From contig QNFK01000032.1 in the NCBI GenBank assembly GCA_003645495.1, positions 1-10,517 of the forward strand: 10,517 nucleotides of DNA, read 5' to 3'. This DNA is from Gammaproteobacteria bacterium (GTDB lineage Bacteria; Pseudomonadota; Gammaproteobacteria; Steroidobacterales; Woeseiaceae). Position 1 is the stretch's first letter. Each line of letters starts with the position of its first letter. A program made the translations under genes and the position numbers. The notes beneath the pieces are model-generated. The model was not told the origin of the DNA. It saw only the letters and a list, made by a program, of their open reading frames with translations, and did no database searches. Positions 1 to 6,627 of the stretch are shown here, one piece after another.

Positions 1-1306
1 AGCCCCCAAAGCCGCGCCGCAACACAAGTCCGTCATTTGCTACAACATAGCCGTACTTTTTGTACTTAATCCAGACGCCGATTGCCATCAGTGGGATCCA
101 GATAAGAAACAGCGCGGCGTAATAGCCGATTGCCAGTGACATGAGTGCTGTCGCGAGCAGCGCAGGCAGAACACCCAGTAAAATTACTCTTGAACGAAAG
201 TAATATCGCGAGATAGGTTTGAAGTCGTCTGCTGCAGGCCTCAGGTCCAGCTGCTTAAACTCATCACCGAATACTTCAGCGGCGACAATCGATAGTTGTT
301 GTGGCTCGCACAGCGGGACCACGAAGTGCTTACCTTTGCCAGCTTTTCCGCTGGACGCTTTCTTGGCGCTGAGTCTGAAGCGCCCAAACAAACGCAATAC
401 CGGGTTCTGTGAAGCGAGAACAGACTGGATTTTGGCAAAATTGACCGCATGCTCGTGGCGCGTCAACAATCCCCCGGTGGACCGAAACGTTTCCCTGTCC
501 ACCACAAGCCGGAAGTTGTGGTAGCGGAGAAATGCACCGATGACAGATGCGGCGACCAGGAACAGCAAGAAGCCGACTACGATCAGTAAGCCGACTTCGA
601 TTCCGTTTTGTACGCCTGGCTGCGCAACATCGATAGCCGTATCGACAGTGCCCTCGTCAATATTTTCTTCAATCTTTTGGTCGAATTGCTCAATGACTGG
701 CCCGAGGAAAATCAGGAAAAAGAGGGCACGATTGCTGGATAAGCCAATTTTCACCATATCGCGGCTGGAAAGACTGAGGATGGGCCGATCGTCCACAGGG
801 CTTTCAGCAATATCATCGGTTTCACCCGAAAATTCTGCTGCTGGCTTTTCGCGGCGAATACGTTCCTTGAGTGCACTGGCCTGAGAGGATCTGATTGCTG
901 GCAGGTGGCCCTCCTGTTTTGACGATCCAGCAGTATCAATCTTGACGGTGACCAGGTCGAAGGCGCGGTCCAGGATGTTTTGTTTGGTGTTGATCGCCTG
1001 AATACGGTCAAACTTGATGTCCAGTTGGGTTTTCTTGATTACGCCTTCACGAATCAAAATTGAATCATCGGTAATCTGATAACGAAAAAACCAGTAGCGA
1101 ATGATAGAAATAGCAATGGTAATGGTCACAATTGCAGTAACGCCAAAAACAACTTTCCAAAACAAGTTGCCTTCATACGCGACTAGGAAGGCGACTAACG
1201 GCGCAAGAGTTTGCACTGCGTTTTGTGCAATTGTCTGGTAGATCCGACCAAGGAAAAAAACTGCAGCAAGAGGTGACGTACGGCGCCACTCTGTTGATTC
1301 AGTCAT
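1..1306 (-). CDS. ydbT: YdbT-like PH-domain membrane protein (partial, C-terminus beyond left edge)
   Basis: Reading the minus strand from the ATG at 1306 gives an uninterrupted frame of 435 codons to the window edge, so the C-terminus is missing. The start is set by an 8-base overlap with the upstream YdbS-like gene (ATGACTGA), which indicates translational coupling. Visible architecture: hydrophobic segments at about residues 31-43 and 51-69, then a bacterial PH (bPH2, formerly DUF304) module from about residue 72 containing the motif FDRIQAIN. A charged acidic stretch and another membrane segment follow. A second bPH2 module has FAKIQSV and a 'NPVLRLFGRFRL' stretch, then two more hydrophobic segments, and the start of a third PH-like unit is cut by the edge. 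This alternation of membrane pairs and bPH2 repeats is the known layout of YdbT proteins, usually encoded just after YdbS. The molecular function of this pair is not established; a membrane-associated envelope role is inference. Confidence 0.88.
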   Translation of the reverse strand, partial: MTESTEWRRTSPLAAVFFLGRIYQTIAQNAVQTLAPLVAFLVAYEGNLFWKVVFGVTAIVTITIAISIIRYWFFRYQITDDSILIREGVIKKTQLDIKFDRIQAINTKQNILDRAFDLVTVKIDTAGSSKQEGHLPAIRSSQASALKERIRREKPAAEFSGETDDIAESPVDDRPILSLSSRDMVKIGLSSNRALFFLIFLGPVIEQFDQKIEENIDEGTVDTAIDVAQPGVQNGIEVGLLIVVGFLLFLVAASVIGAFLRYHNFRLVVDRETFRSTGGLLTRHEHAVNFAKIQSVLASQNPVLRLFGRFRLSAKKASSGKAGKGKHFVVPLCEPQQLSIVAAEVFGDEFKQLDLRPAADDFKPISRYYFRSRVILLGVLPALLATALMSLAIGYYAALFLIWIPLMAIGVWIKYKKYGYVVANDGLVLRRGFGG

Positions 1307-1865
1307 GCTCAATGGTGGCCCCAACTTTCTCTAGAATGAACACCCTGAGTCTTTCGGCAAGCTCAGCCGGCAGGCCGTGAATTTTCAGATCGCCACCGGA
1401 GCCACCAGCAGTGAATATTTGCAGGTTTGCGATTGCAAAGCGGCGATCCAGCGGCGTGCTGTTTTTCTCCACATGTTGAATTCGATTGAACGGAATCGCC
1501 GTGACCGTTTGCCAGAAAACGCCGGATTTATAGATGATGTCTTTGTCCCGCAGGGCATAGCCAATTCGCGGCACGCTGATCAACGGCCAGGCCAAAAGGG
1601 GGATCGCCAGCAGCGGGACCAGGAGCCAAAGCCAGCCCAGGCTGATGGTGAGGTTTTCGTCAGCAAAGGCAATATTGAAGACGACCTGCAGGCCAGCGAC
1701 GCCAACGGTTACGAACACCAGCGCCAGCGCTGCCTCGGTCAGTAGCCGACGCGTGAACTTGCTGTCCATGCCTTGCCAGGTGACGGCTTCAACCTGCGGC
1801 AGGTCTTCGTGTGCTATTTCAGGGTTCTCAAACATCGTCGTGCTCGTACAAGGAACAGCCTTCAT
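1299..1865 (-). CDS. ydbS: YdbS-like PH-domain membrane protein
   Basis: A protein of up to 188 residues with two adjacent hydrophobic segments (about residues 42-68 and 74-97) followed by one bPH2 domain. The domain begins near 'PRIGYALRDKDIIYKSG', has the family motif 'IPFNRIQHVEKNSTPLDRRF' and then 'IFTAGGSGGDLKIHGL', all typical of YdbS. It overlaps the YdbT-like gene by 8 bases, so the two form an operon and probably work together in the inner membrane. The start is uncertain. The ATG at 1865 has no good ribosome binding site and lies inside a perfect TATAAT on the same strand (1869-1864). If that hexamer is the promoter -10 box, translation must begin at the in-frame ATG at 1835 (MFENPEI), giving 178 residues. 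The extra ten residues (MKAVPCTSTT) look unstructured, which also favours the shorter form. Family assignment is strong; biochemical role is unknown. Confidence 0.88.
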   Translation of the reverse strand: MKAVPCTSTTMFENPEIAHEDLPQVEAVTWQGMDSKFTRRLLTEAALALVFVTVGVAGLQVVFNIAFADENLTISLGWLWLLVPLLAIPLLAWPLISVPRIGYALRDKDIIYKSGVFWQTVTAIPFNRIQHVEKNSTPLDRRFAIANLQIFTAGGSGGDLKIHGLPAELAERLRVFILEKVGATIEHD

Positions 1866-1869
1866 TATA
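1864..1869 (-). promoter_or_regulatory. Possible -10 box of the ydbST operon
   Basis: On the minus strand the sequence reads TATAAT, a perfect sigma-70 -10 hexamer, 29 bases upstream of the in-frame ATG at 1835. No convincing -35 hexamer sits 16-18 bases upstream, so this is a suggestion only. It matters because it would exclude the ATG at 1865 as the translation start. Confidence 0.35.
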
Positions 1870-2016
1870 CGGTCCCGGCAGAAGGCGGTCCGATTAAAAG
1901 TGGCGTCTATCTTACGCCAGCCTCGTCTGCTAGATTCGTGTTGCAGGCATTACAGCTGTGGGCAGCCAAAATAGAACAGTGAACATCTAGCTGCGGTTGA
2001 TCATGCTCACGGCAAC

Positions 2017-2022
2017 AGGGGG
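2017..2022 (+). promoter_or_regulatory. Ribosome binding site of the cytochrome c gene
   Basis: AGGGGG lies 7 bases before the ATG at 2030 and fixes this start. The 164 bp divergent gap (1866-2029) holds this site and presumably promoters for both directions. I could not identify a convincing -35/-10 pair for the plus-strand operon. Confidence 0.6.
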
Positions 2023-2029
2023 ATAAGCT

Positions 2030-2812
2030 ATGAAAACCCGCATCATTGTTTCGGGTCTCCTCACTTTTTTCTGTGCGGTCACATTCGCGCAGTCACCTTT
2101 TGACGGACTAACCGAGAGCGATCTCGCTGAAGGCGAAAAGCTCTTTCGTGTCCACTGTGCACGTTGCCATGGAATCGACGGTGGTGGCGGTGAAGGATCC
2201 AATCTTGCGCGATCCAAACTCAAGTATGCGCCGGACGATGAGTCTCTGATCAGGCTGTTGGGTGAGGGCATTCCCGGCACCGGTATGCCGGAAATCTGGA
2301 CGCTCGATGTGCATCAGGCCACACAGGTCGCTGCCTACGTAAGAACACTGGGGCAGCTTGAGGAAGAAGAGATGCCCGGCGACCCGCAGCGGGGCGCGCT
2401 CGTATATCAATCACCCGGTGGCTGCCCCGCCTGTCACATTGTGTCAGGACACGGATCGGGCGTTGGTCCCGAACTTACGGACGTTGGAGATCGTCGTGGA
2501 ATTGAGTATCTAAGGGAATCGCTGGTTGATCCGGCAAATGCGCAGTCGCAAACCATGGGTTACCAGGACTTTCTTACGGTCCGGGCCACGACGTCAGAGG
2601 GCCAGGTCGAGGGGCTGCGCATCAATGAAGACGCATTTTCAGTGCAAATAAGAGATGTCGGTGGCACGGTGCATTCATTACGCAAGGATGACCTTGTCGA
2701 ATTCGAGAAAGTGTTTGCCCACAGCCTGATGCCCGAGTACGGCGGGGTACTGACGGGCAGAGATATGGATGACCTGATCTCCTACTTAATGAGCCTGAGG
2801 GCAGAGCAATGA
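2030..2812 (+). CDS. Secreted diheme cytochrome c, likely electron acceptor of the adjacent PQQ dehydrogenase
   Basis: 260 residues. A Sec signal peptide (positive MKTR, hydrophobic core to about residue 19, cleavage near TFA|QS at 20/21) sends it to the periplasm. The first cytochrome c domain has CARCH at 43-47 and a likely axial Met86 in 'GIPGTGMPEIW'. The second has CPACH at 132-136 and likely Met234 in 'SLMPE'. The stretch from the second heme to the C-terminus (GxGPELTDVG, RESLVDPANAQS, LMPEYGGVLTGRDMDDLISYL) resembles the 'Pirellula/Verrucomicrobium type' heme-binding domain (TIGR02603). The two domains are therefore of different origin, a modular fusion. The stop codon overlaps the ATG of the dehydrogenase gene (ATGA), so the two are translationally coupled. 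By family knowledge such cytochromes carry electrons from PQQ dehydrogenases to the terminal oxidase. That pairing is inferred from gene order, not shown. Confidence 0.9.
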   Translation: MKTRIIVSGLLTFFCAVTFAQSPFDGLTESDLAEGEKLFRVHCARCHGIDGGGGEGSNLARSKLKYAPDDESLIRLLGEGIPGTGMPEIWTLDVHQATQVAAYVRTLGQLEEEEMPGDPQRGALVYQSPGGCPACHIVSGHGSGVGPELTDVGDRRGIEYLRESLVDPANAQSQTMGYQDFLTVRATTSEGQVEGLRINEDAFSVQIRDVGGTVHSLRKDDLVEFEKVFAHSLMPEYGGVLTGRDMDDLISYLMSLRAEQ

Positions 2813-4410
2813 AACGAACAATAATTTTGCTGCTGGCCCTGAGTGCAGGTTATGCAAGCGCGGAGGTCAGCTTTGAACGCCTGGTCAATGCGGCTAGCGA
2901 GCCACAAAGCTGGTTAACCTACTCCGGGACCTATCGTTCAGAACGGTTTTCACCGTTGACTGAAATCAATCGTGACAATGTCAGCGACCTGAAAGTGATC
3001 TGGGCATACCAGATGCAACCGTCCTCCTACGGCGGCGCCGGGCTCGTGGAAACGACGCCGCTGGTTGCAGACGGCATCATGTATCTGACTGAGCCTCCGA
3101 GTACTGTGACAGCTCTGGATGCCAGGACCGGCAAGCGCCTCTGGACCTGGTCGCCGGAAATGCCCGAGGATGTTCTGCATATCGGTTTTCCGAAGGTCAA
3201 CCGTGGTGTCGCGCTGCTGGATGATGCGGTCTACGTTGGCACGCTGGACGCGCACCTGGTCGCACTCGATGCGGCAACCGGGGCCGTTCGCTGGGACGTT
3301 GAGGTTGCCGACAACAAACTAAACTATTCCTTAACGCTGGCGCCACTTGCGATCGACGGCAAGATCATCATTGGTATGAGTGGTGCAGAAGCCGGCATTC
3401 GATCGTTTGTTGATGCCTACGATTCCGCCACCGGCGAGAGACTATGGCGTTTCTATACTATTCCTGCACCCGGTGAGCCGGGCAGTGAAACCTGGCAGGG
3501 TGATGACTGGCTAACGGGTGGTGGATCGACATGGCTTACCGGTTCCTTCGACCCGGAACTTGATCTTCTGTACTGGACAGTCGGCAACCCCGCGCCAGAC
3601 TGGAATGGTGATCTACGCCCGGGTGACAATCTTTACTCGTGTTCGATTATTGCGCTCGATCCGCAAAGCGGTGAGATGAAGTGGTATTTCCAGTACACAC
3701 CGCATGACACACATGACTGGGATGCAAACCAGATCCCCGTCCTGTTCGACGCTGAGTGGAATGGTTCCGAGCGAAAGATTGTTGCACTCGCCAACCGTAA
3801 TGCATTCTTTTACCTGCTTGATCGGGAAACAGGTGAGTACCTGCATGGCAACGAGTATTCGAAACAAACCTGGGCTGCAGGCCTTGACGAAACCGGGCGT
3901 CCGATTGTGTTGCCAGGTACAGAGCCGACCGAAGAGGGCAATCTGATCTGGCCAAGCCTGCAAGGTGCAACCAATTGGTTCAGCCCATCCTATAACCCCG
4001 ATACCGAGCAATTTTTTGTCGCTACGCGCCTGATGGGCGCAGTTTATTACAAGGCCGACGTCGTATACGAAGAAGGCCAGCCATTTCTTGGCGGCGGTGA
4101 GCAGGCATTGTCCGGCGACGATGCCGCTGGCGCAATCCGCGCGCTGGATGTGCTGACTGGTAAGCAGCAATGGGAGTTCATGTTGCACTCACCTCCCTGG
4201 GCCGGCGTGATGGCAACGGCAGGCGGGTTGGTATTTGGCGGCAGCAACGAGGGCAACGCGTTCGCTCTCGACGCAAAAACCGGAAAAGCGTTGTGGGACT
4301 TCCAGACCGGCGGCGCAGTGCGCACGAATCCGATGTCTTTTGCCATTGACGGCAATCAACGGATAGTCACGACCGGCGGTGGAACGTTGTTCGTGTTCGG
4401 CCTGGAATAA
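2809..4410 (+). CDS. PQQ-dependent alcohol dehydrogenase (quinoprotein, methanol/ethanol family), probably lanthanide-using
   Basis: 533 residues, with a signal peptide cleaved near ASA|EVS (18/19), so periplasmic. Repeated tryptophan-docking motifs of the eight-bladed propeller are visible ('ALDARTGKRLWTW', 'ALDAATGAVRW', 'ALDPQSGEMKW', 'LDVLTGKQQWEF', 'LDAKTGKALWDF'). Active-site residues by comparison with MxaF: Glu194 (GAEAGIR) and Asn260 (VGNPAPDWN) for metal/PQQ, Trp242 stacking on PQQ, Asp303 as catalytic base in 'PHDTHDWD', Arg330 in 'ANRN'. Asp305, two residues after the catalytic Asp, is the extra carboxylate that in XoxF/ExaF/PedH-type enzymes coordinates a lanthanide; calcium enzymes have Ala or Ser there. 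The usual vicinal Cys-Cys over PQQ is absent: residues 124-133 read HIGFPKVNRG, and Cys279 is the protein's only cysteine. It oxidises an alcohol or aldehyde and should pass electrons to the cytochrome encoded just upstream. The substrate cannot be read from sequence. No PQQ synthesis genes are in the window. Confidence 0.92.
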   Translation: MKRTIILLLALSAGYASAEVSFERLVNAASEPQSWLTYSGTYRSERFSPLTEINRDNVSDLKVIWAYQMQPSSYGGAGLVETTPLVADGIMYLTEPPSTVTALDARTGKRLWTWSPEMPEDVLHIGFPKVNRGVALLDDAVYVGTLDAHLVALDAATGAVRWDVEVADNKLNYSLTLAPLAIDGKIIIGMSGAEAGIRSFVDAYDSATGERLWRFYTIPAPGEPGSETWQGDDWLTGGGSTWLTGSFDPELDLLYWTVGNPAPDWNGDLRPGDNLYSCSIIALDPQSGEMKWYFQYTPHDTHDWDANQIPVLFDAEWNGSERKIVALANRNAFFYLLDRETGEYLHGNEYSKQTWAAGLDETGRPIVLPGTEPTEEGNLIWPSLQGATNWFSPSYNPDTEQFFVATRLMGAVYYKADVVYEEGQPFLGGGEQALSGDDAAGAIRALDVLTGKQQWEFMLHSPPWAGVMATAGGLVFGGSNEGNAFALDAKTGKALWDFQTGGAVRTNPMSFAIDGNQRIVTTGGGTLFVFGLE

Positions 4411-4431
4411 AAGTGATCCTGGGTTAGTGCA

Positions 4432-5454
4432 GTGGAAGACAAAAACAATACTTTTGATCCGGTTGAAAAGGAAAACGCTTTGCAAGCGGAGTCCCGGTCC
4501 TGGGACACCTCACAGGTTGTGCCCGCGCAGTCCGGTGACATTCCCGTAATCGACGTTAGCAAGTATTTCGATTCTGGCAGTGAGGAGGCATTAGAAGAGG
4601 TGGCGGTTCAACTTGGGGACGCCAGCCGGCATGTGGGTTTTTATTCGCTGGTAGGACACGCGGTTTCTGACGAGGTAGTTGATGACGCTTTCGAACAGAC
4701 CAGGCGATTTCACGCGCTGCCGCTGCAAAGCAAAGAAGCGTTACTCATGGACCAGCCTGCATTGAGCATCAAAGGTGCCGGATACCTGCCAATCAAGAAC
4801 AGGAAATTGCCGCATCGCGCGATGGGCAATGACAACGAGGCATTTATCGTTAAGAGAGATCGTGACATTGCGCTGTCTGATAATCCATGGCCAGACGAGA
4901 ATCAATTGCCAGGATTCAGAAGTAGCGTTGAAGAATATGTCGCTCAGTTAGAAGCTTTGGCGCTCAGGCTTTTACCAATCTATGCCCGAGCGCTAAAGAT
5001 GGACAAGAAATTCTTCACACCAGCTTTTACCGCTCCGTTTATTCGCCTGAGAATGTCGCATTATCCTGTTACGCCTCGTAGCGACGACGAACAGTTCGGT
5101 ATTGCCCCGCACGTGGATACCACGTTCTTCACACTCCTGACCCAGGACAGCCCGGGTTTGTGTGCGTTTAGTGAACGGCGTCGTCGCTGGATTTCGGTAC
5201 CGATGATCGAGGGGGCGTTCATTGTTAATACCGGGGAGTTACTGAAACACTGGAGCAACGATGAATTCATCAGCGCGAAACACTTTGCCAACAACAATTT
5301 CGGCAATATCTCTCGCTATTCGATCCCGTTCTTCTTCAACGCAAGTACAGATCATAAAATGACCTGCATTCCCAGTTGTTGCGGTCCCGACCGCCCGGCC
5401 AAATACCCGGCAATCTCCTATGCGGAGAGCCAGGGCGTGACGCAGGGAGAATAG
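4432..5454 (+). CDS. 2-oxoglutarate/Fe(II)-dependent oxygenase, isopenicillin N synthase-like
   Basis: 340 residues with no signal peptide, hence cytosolic. The N-terminal DIOX_N-type domain begins at 'IPVIDVSKYF' (about residue 38). The double-stranded beta-helix core supplies the iron triad His227 and Asp229 ('PHVDTTFFTLL') and His284 ('AKHFANNN'), plus Arg295/Ser297 in 'SRYSIPFFFN', the RxS pair that binds 2-oxoglutarate. The catalytic set is complete. It begins 21 bp after the dehydrogenase and so shares its operon, which suggests hydroxylation or desaturation of a metabolite related to the PQQ enzyme's substrate (inference). The start is debatable. GTG at 4432 has only a weak ribosome binding site, whereas in-frame TTG at 4480 (codon 17) is preceded at 7 bases by AAGGA (4468-4472). 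Both lie before the conserved domain. Plant and fungal relatives act on many small molecules, so the substrate is unknown. Confidence 0.88.
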   Translation: MEDKNNTFDPVEKENALQAESRSWDTSQVVPAQSGDIPVIDVSKYFDSGSEEALEEVAVQLGDASRHVGFYSLVGHAVSDEVVDDAFEQTRRFHALPLQSKEALLMDQPALSIKGAGYLPIKNRKLPHRAMGNDNEAFIVKRDRDIALSDNPWPDENQLPGFRSSVEEYVAQLEALALRLLPIYARALKMDKKFFTPAFTAPFIRLRMSHYPVTPRSDDEQFGIAPHVDTTFFTLLTQDSPGLCAFSERRRRWISVPMIEGAFIVNTGELLKHWSNDEFISAKHFANNNFGNISRYSIPFFFNASTDHKMTCIPSCCGPDRPAKYPAISYAESQGVTQGE

Positions 5455-5504
5455 TCTGGCTAATCTATTCCGACCAAATTGCCAGTTCGTTGCCGTTGGG
5501 TATT

Positions 5505-5566
5505 AGGGGGACAGTGACCCTAACTATCCAGGTTTACGGCCGGGTAGTTAGGGTCACTGTCCCCCT
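5505..5566. repeat. Long perfect palindrome, REP/MITE-like hairpin
   Basis: Left arm 5505-5526 and right arm 5545-5566 are exact reverse complements over 22 bases (AGGGGGACAGTGACCC followed by TAACTA). Three more pairs inward (one a G-U wobble) make a stem of about 25 bp with a 12-base loop at 5530-5541. It lies 50 bp after the oxygenase stop. The bases that follow (5567-5585) are T-rich, so the RNA could also act as a terminator for the three-gene operon. Short 'GGGGACAGTGACC'-type palindromes are known as mobile repeats linked to Y1 (RAYT/IS200-like) transposases in gammaproteobacteria. That link is from general memory, and no transposase is seen here. Confidence 0.85.
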
Positions 5567-5622
5567 GTCTTTTCTCTTTATTTACAGGTCCGAAAGTGGC
5601 TAATTTCGACTTTCTGATTGGA

Positions 5623-5628
5623 TATAAT
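5623..5628 (+). promoter_or_regulatory. -10 box of the DUF1203 gene
   Basis: A perfect TATAAT 29 bases upstream of the ATG at 5658, with no good -35 hexamer at 16-18 bases upstream. A start of transcription near 5635 would leave a short leader holding CAGGAG (5646-5651), 6 bases before the ATG. Confidence 0.5.
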
Positions 5629-5657
5629 TGCGCCTCGTCAATCGCCAGGAGCGCACT

Positions 5658-6128
5658 ATGGGCTTTCAAATCTCCGCCCTCGAAGTCGATCAATTCAGTC
5701 ACCTGTTTGGGCAGGACGAAGAGGAACTTGCGCGGCAAGGCGTCCGACGCATGGTTGTTGACGATAAGCCCGGGGTTCCTTGCCGTGTTTCGCTGCAGGA
5801 TGTTGAGGTTGGTGAGCAGGTGTTACTGGTGAATTTTGAGCATCATTCCATGCCGACGCCGTTTCGCGCCAGTCATGCGATATTTATTCAGGAATGGGCG
5901 AGTACAGCTATCGTCGATGAGAATGTCGTTCCTGAGATGTTCAGAAGTCGACTGCTTTCAGTACGTGCATTTGATTCTGCAGGAATGATGATTGATGCAG
6001 ACGTAATTGATGGTGAATCTCTTGAATCATTGATTGAGCGCATGCTGGAAAACGAGCCCGTCGAATACCTGCATATACACAATGCCAGGCCAGGCTGTTA
6101 TGTGGGCTTGGTCGAGCGAACAGGCTAA
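5658..6128 (+). CDS. DUF1203 family protein
   Basis: 156 residues from the ATG at 5658, chosen over an upstream in-frame start at 5628 because CAGGAG sits 6 bases ahead and the upstream start lies on the TATAAT box. The opening 'MGFQISALEVDQFSHLF', the middle 'FEHHSMPTPFRASHAIFIQE' and the ending 'HIHNARPGCYVGLVERTG' are characteristic of DUF1203, and the length matches the family. The protein is soluble and acidic, with no signal peptide or membrane segment, so it acts in the cytosol. The family has conserved His/Arg/Cys residues in the C-terminal HNARPGC motif but no established function. It is monocistronic as seen: a palindrome separates it from the operon upstream, and its stop lies 5 bp from the 3' end of the convergent marR-type gene. 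Confidence 0.85.
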   Translation: MGFQISALEVDQFSHLFGQDEEELARQGVRRMVVDDKPGVPCRVSLQDVEVGEQVLLVNFEHHSMPTPFRASHAIFIQEWASTAIVDENVVPEMFRSRLLSVRAFDSAGMMIDADVIDGESLESLIERMLENEPVEYLHIHNARPGCYVGLVERTG

Positions 6129-6133
6129 TTGCG

Positions 6134-6571
6134 TTAGAAAAGGTGTGAGATTCTCCTGAGAACCGAAAGCGTGGTCTCCAATTCCTTTCTATTCATATGG
6201 CCTGCGCATTGGTTAGCCCAGGGAATCTGGCTTTTCTCCAGCTGCGTATAAACCCTTTTTCCGTTCGTCGTTAAGGCGACGAGTTTCGCTCGCTTGTGAT
6301 TTGGGTTGCCAAGAAAGTCGAGCAGACCATCCGCGTGCATGACATTAACCAACCTTTGCACTGCCTGTCGGGTTTGACCCATAACGCGAGCAATTTGTGG
6401 AACGGTAGGCGGGGAATCGGCTTGCGCGATCGAACCAAGAATCTTCCAGCGGGCACTGCTTAGCGCGTGTGCTTCGGTGAGTCTGTCGCCTTCTGCTGTA
6501 AGCAACCCGCTCAGTTTGAATACCTCAAGAACAACCTCGGTAAACACGCGGGCTTGCGGTGTGTGTGTCAT
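6134..6571 (-). CDS. MarR family transcriptional regulator
   Basis: 145 residues, the usual MarR length. The winged helix-turn-helix runs from about residue 38 to 105: 'LSSARWKILGSIAQ', recognition region 'VPQIARVMGQTRQAVQRLV', then the wing 'NPNHKRAKLVALTTNGK'. Flanking helices form the dimer interface. The ATG at 6571 is preceded by AAAGG on the minus strand, inside the intergenic palindrome. It is divergent from the membrane protein gene at 6628, with a 56 bp gap almost filled by a 40 bp palindrome. The simplest reading is that the regulator represses itself and its neighbour from that site and is released by an unknown small ligand. No redox cysteine pair of the OhrR type is apparent. It is convergent with the DUF1203 gene. 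Confidence 0.92.
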   Translation of the reverse strand: MTHTPQARVFTEVVLEVFKLSGLLTAEGDRLTEAHALSSARWKILGSIAQADSPPTVPQIARVMGQTRQAVQRLVNVMHADGLLDFLGNPNHKRAKLVALTTNGKRVYTQLEKSQIPWANQCAGHMNRKELETTLSVLRRISHLF

Positions 6572-6577
6572 AAAGCA

Positions 6578-6617
6578 CCTTTTCTATGTTGACAATATAT
6601 TGTCAATATAGAAAAGG
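6578..6617. promoter_or_regulatory. 40 bp palindromic operator between marR-type gene and divergent membrane gene
   Basis: The two 20-base halves (centre between 6597 and 6598) are reverse complements at 19 of 20 positions. The core TTGACAATATATTGTCAA is a perfect 18 bp palindrome, typical in size and AT-richness of a MarR dimer site. The core contains a TTGACA hexamer on each strand, matching the -35 consensus, and the outer arms carry AAAAGG, the Shine-Dalgarno sequence of each divergent gene. Protein bound here should block both promoters. The assignment to the adjacent MarR protein is inference. Confidence 0.8.
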
Positions 6618-6627
6618 AACCGAACAG

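Noticed and set aside
241..524. Short frames on both strands at the left edge
   Set aside because: The partial YdbT-like frame on the minus strand explains this DNA; the others are shadows.
1940..1980. Possible promoter for the cytochrome operon (TTGCAG with a later TAGAAC)
   Set aside because: The spacing is about 25 bases, too long for a sigma-70 promoter.
3613..4188. 191-residue open frame on the minus strand inside the dehydrogenase gene
   Set aside because: It lies wholly inside a gene with clear family motifs on the plus strand and its translation shows no domain.
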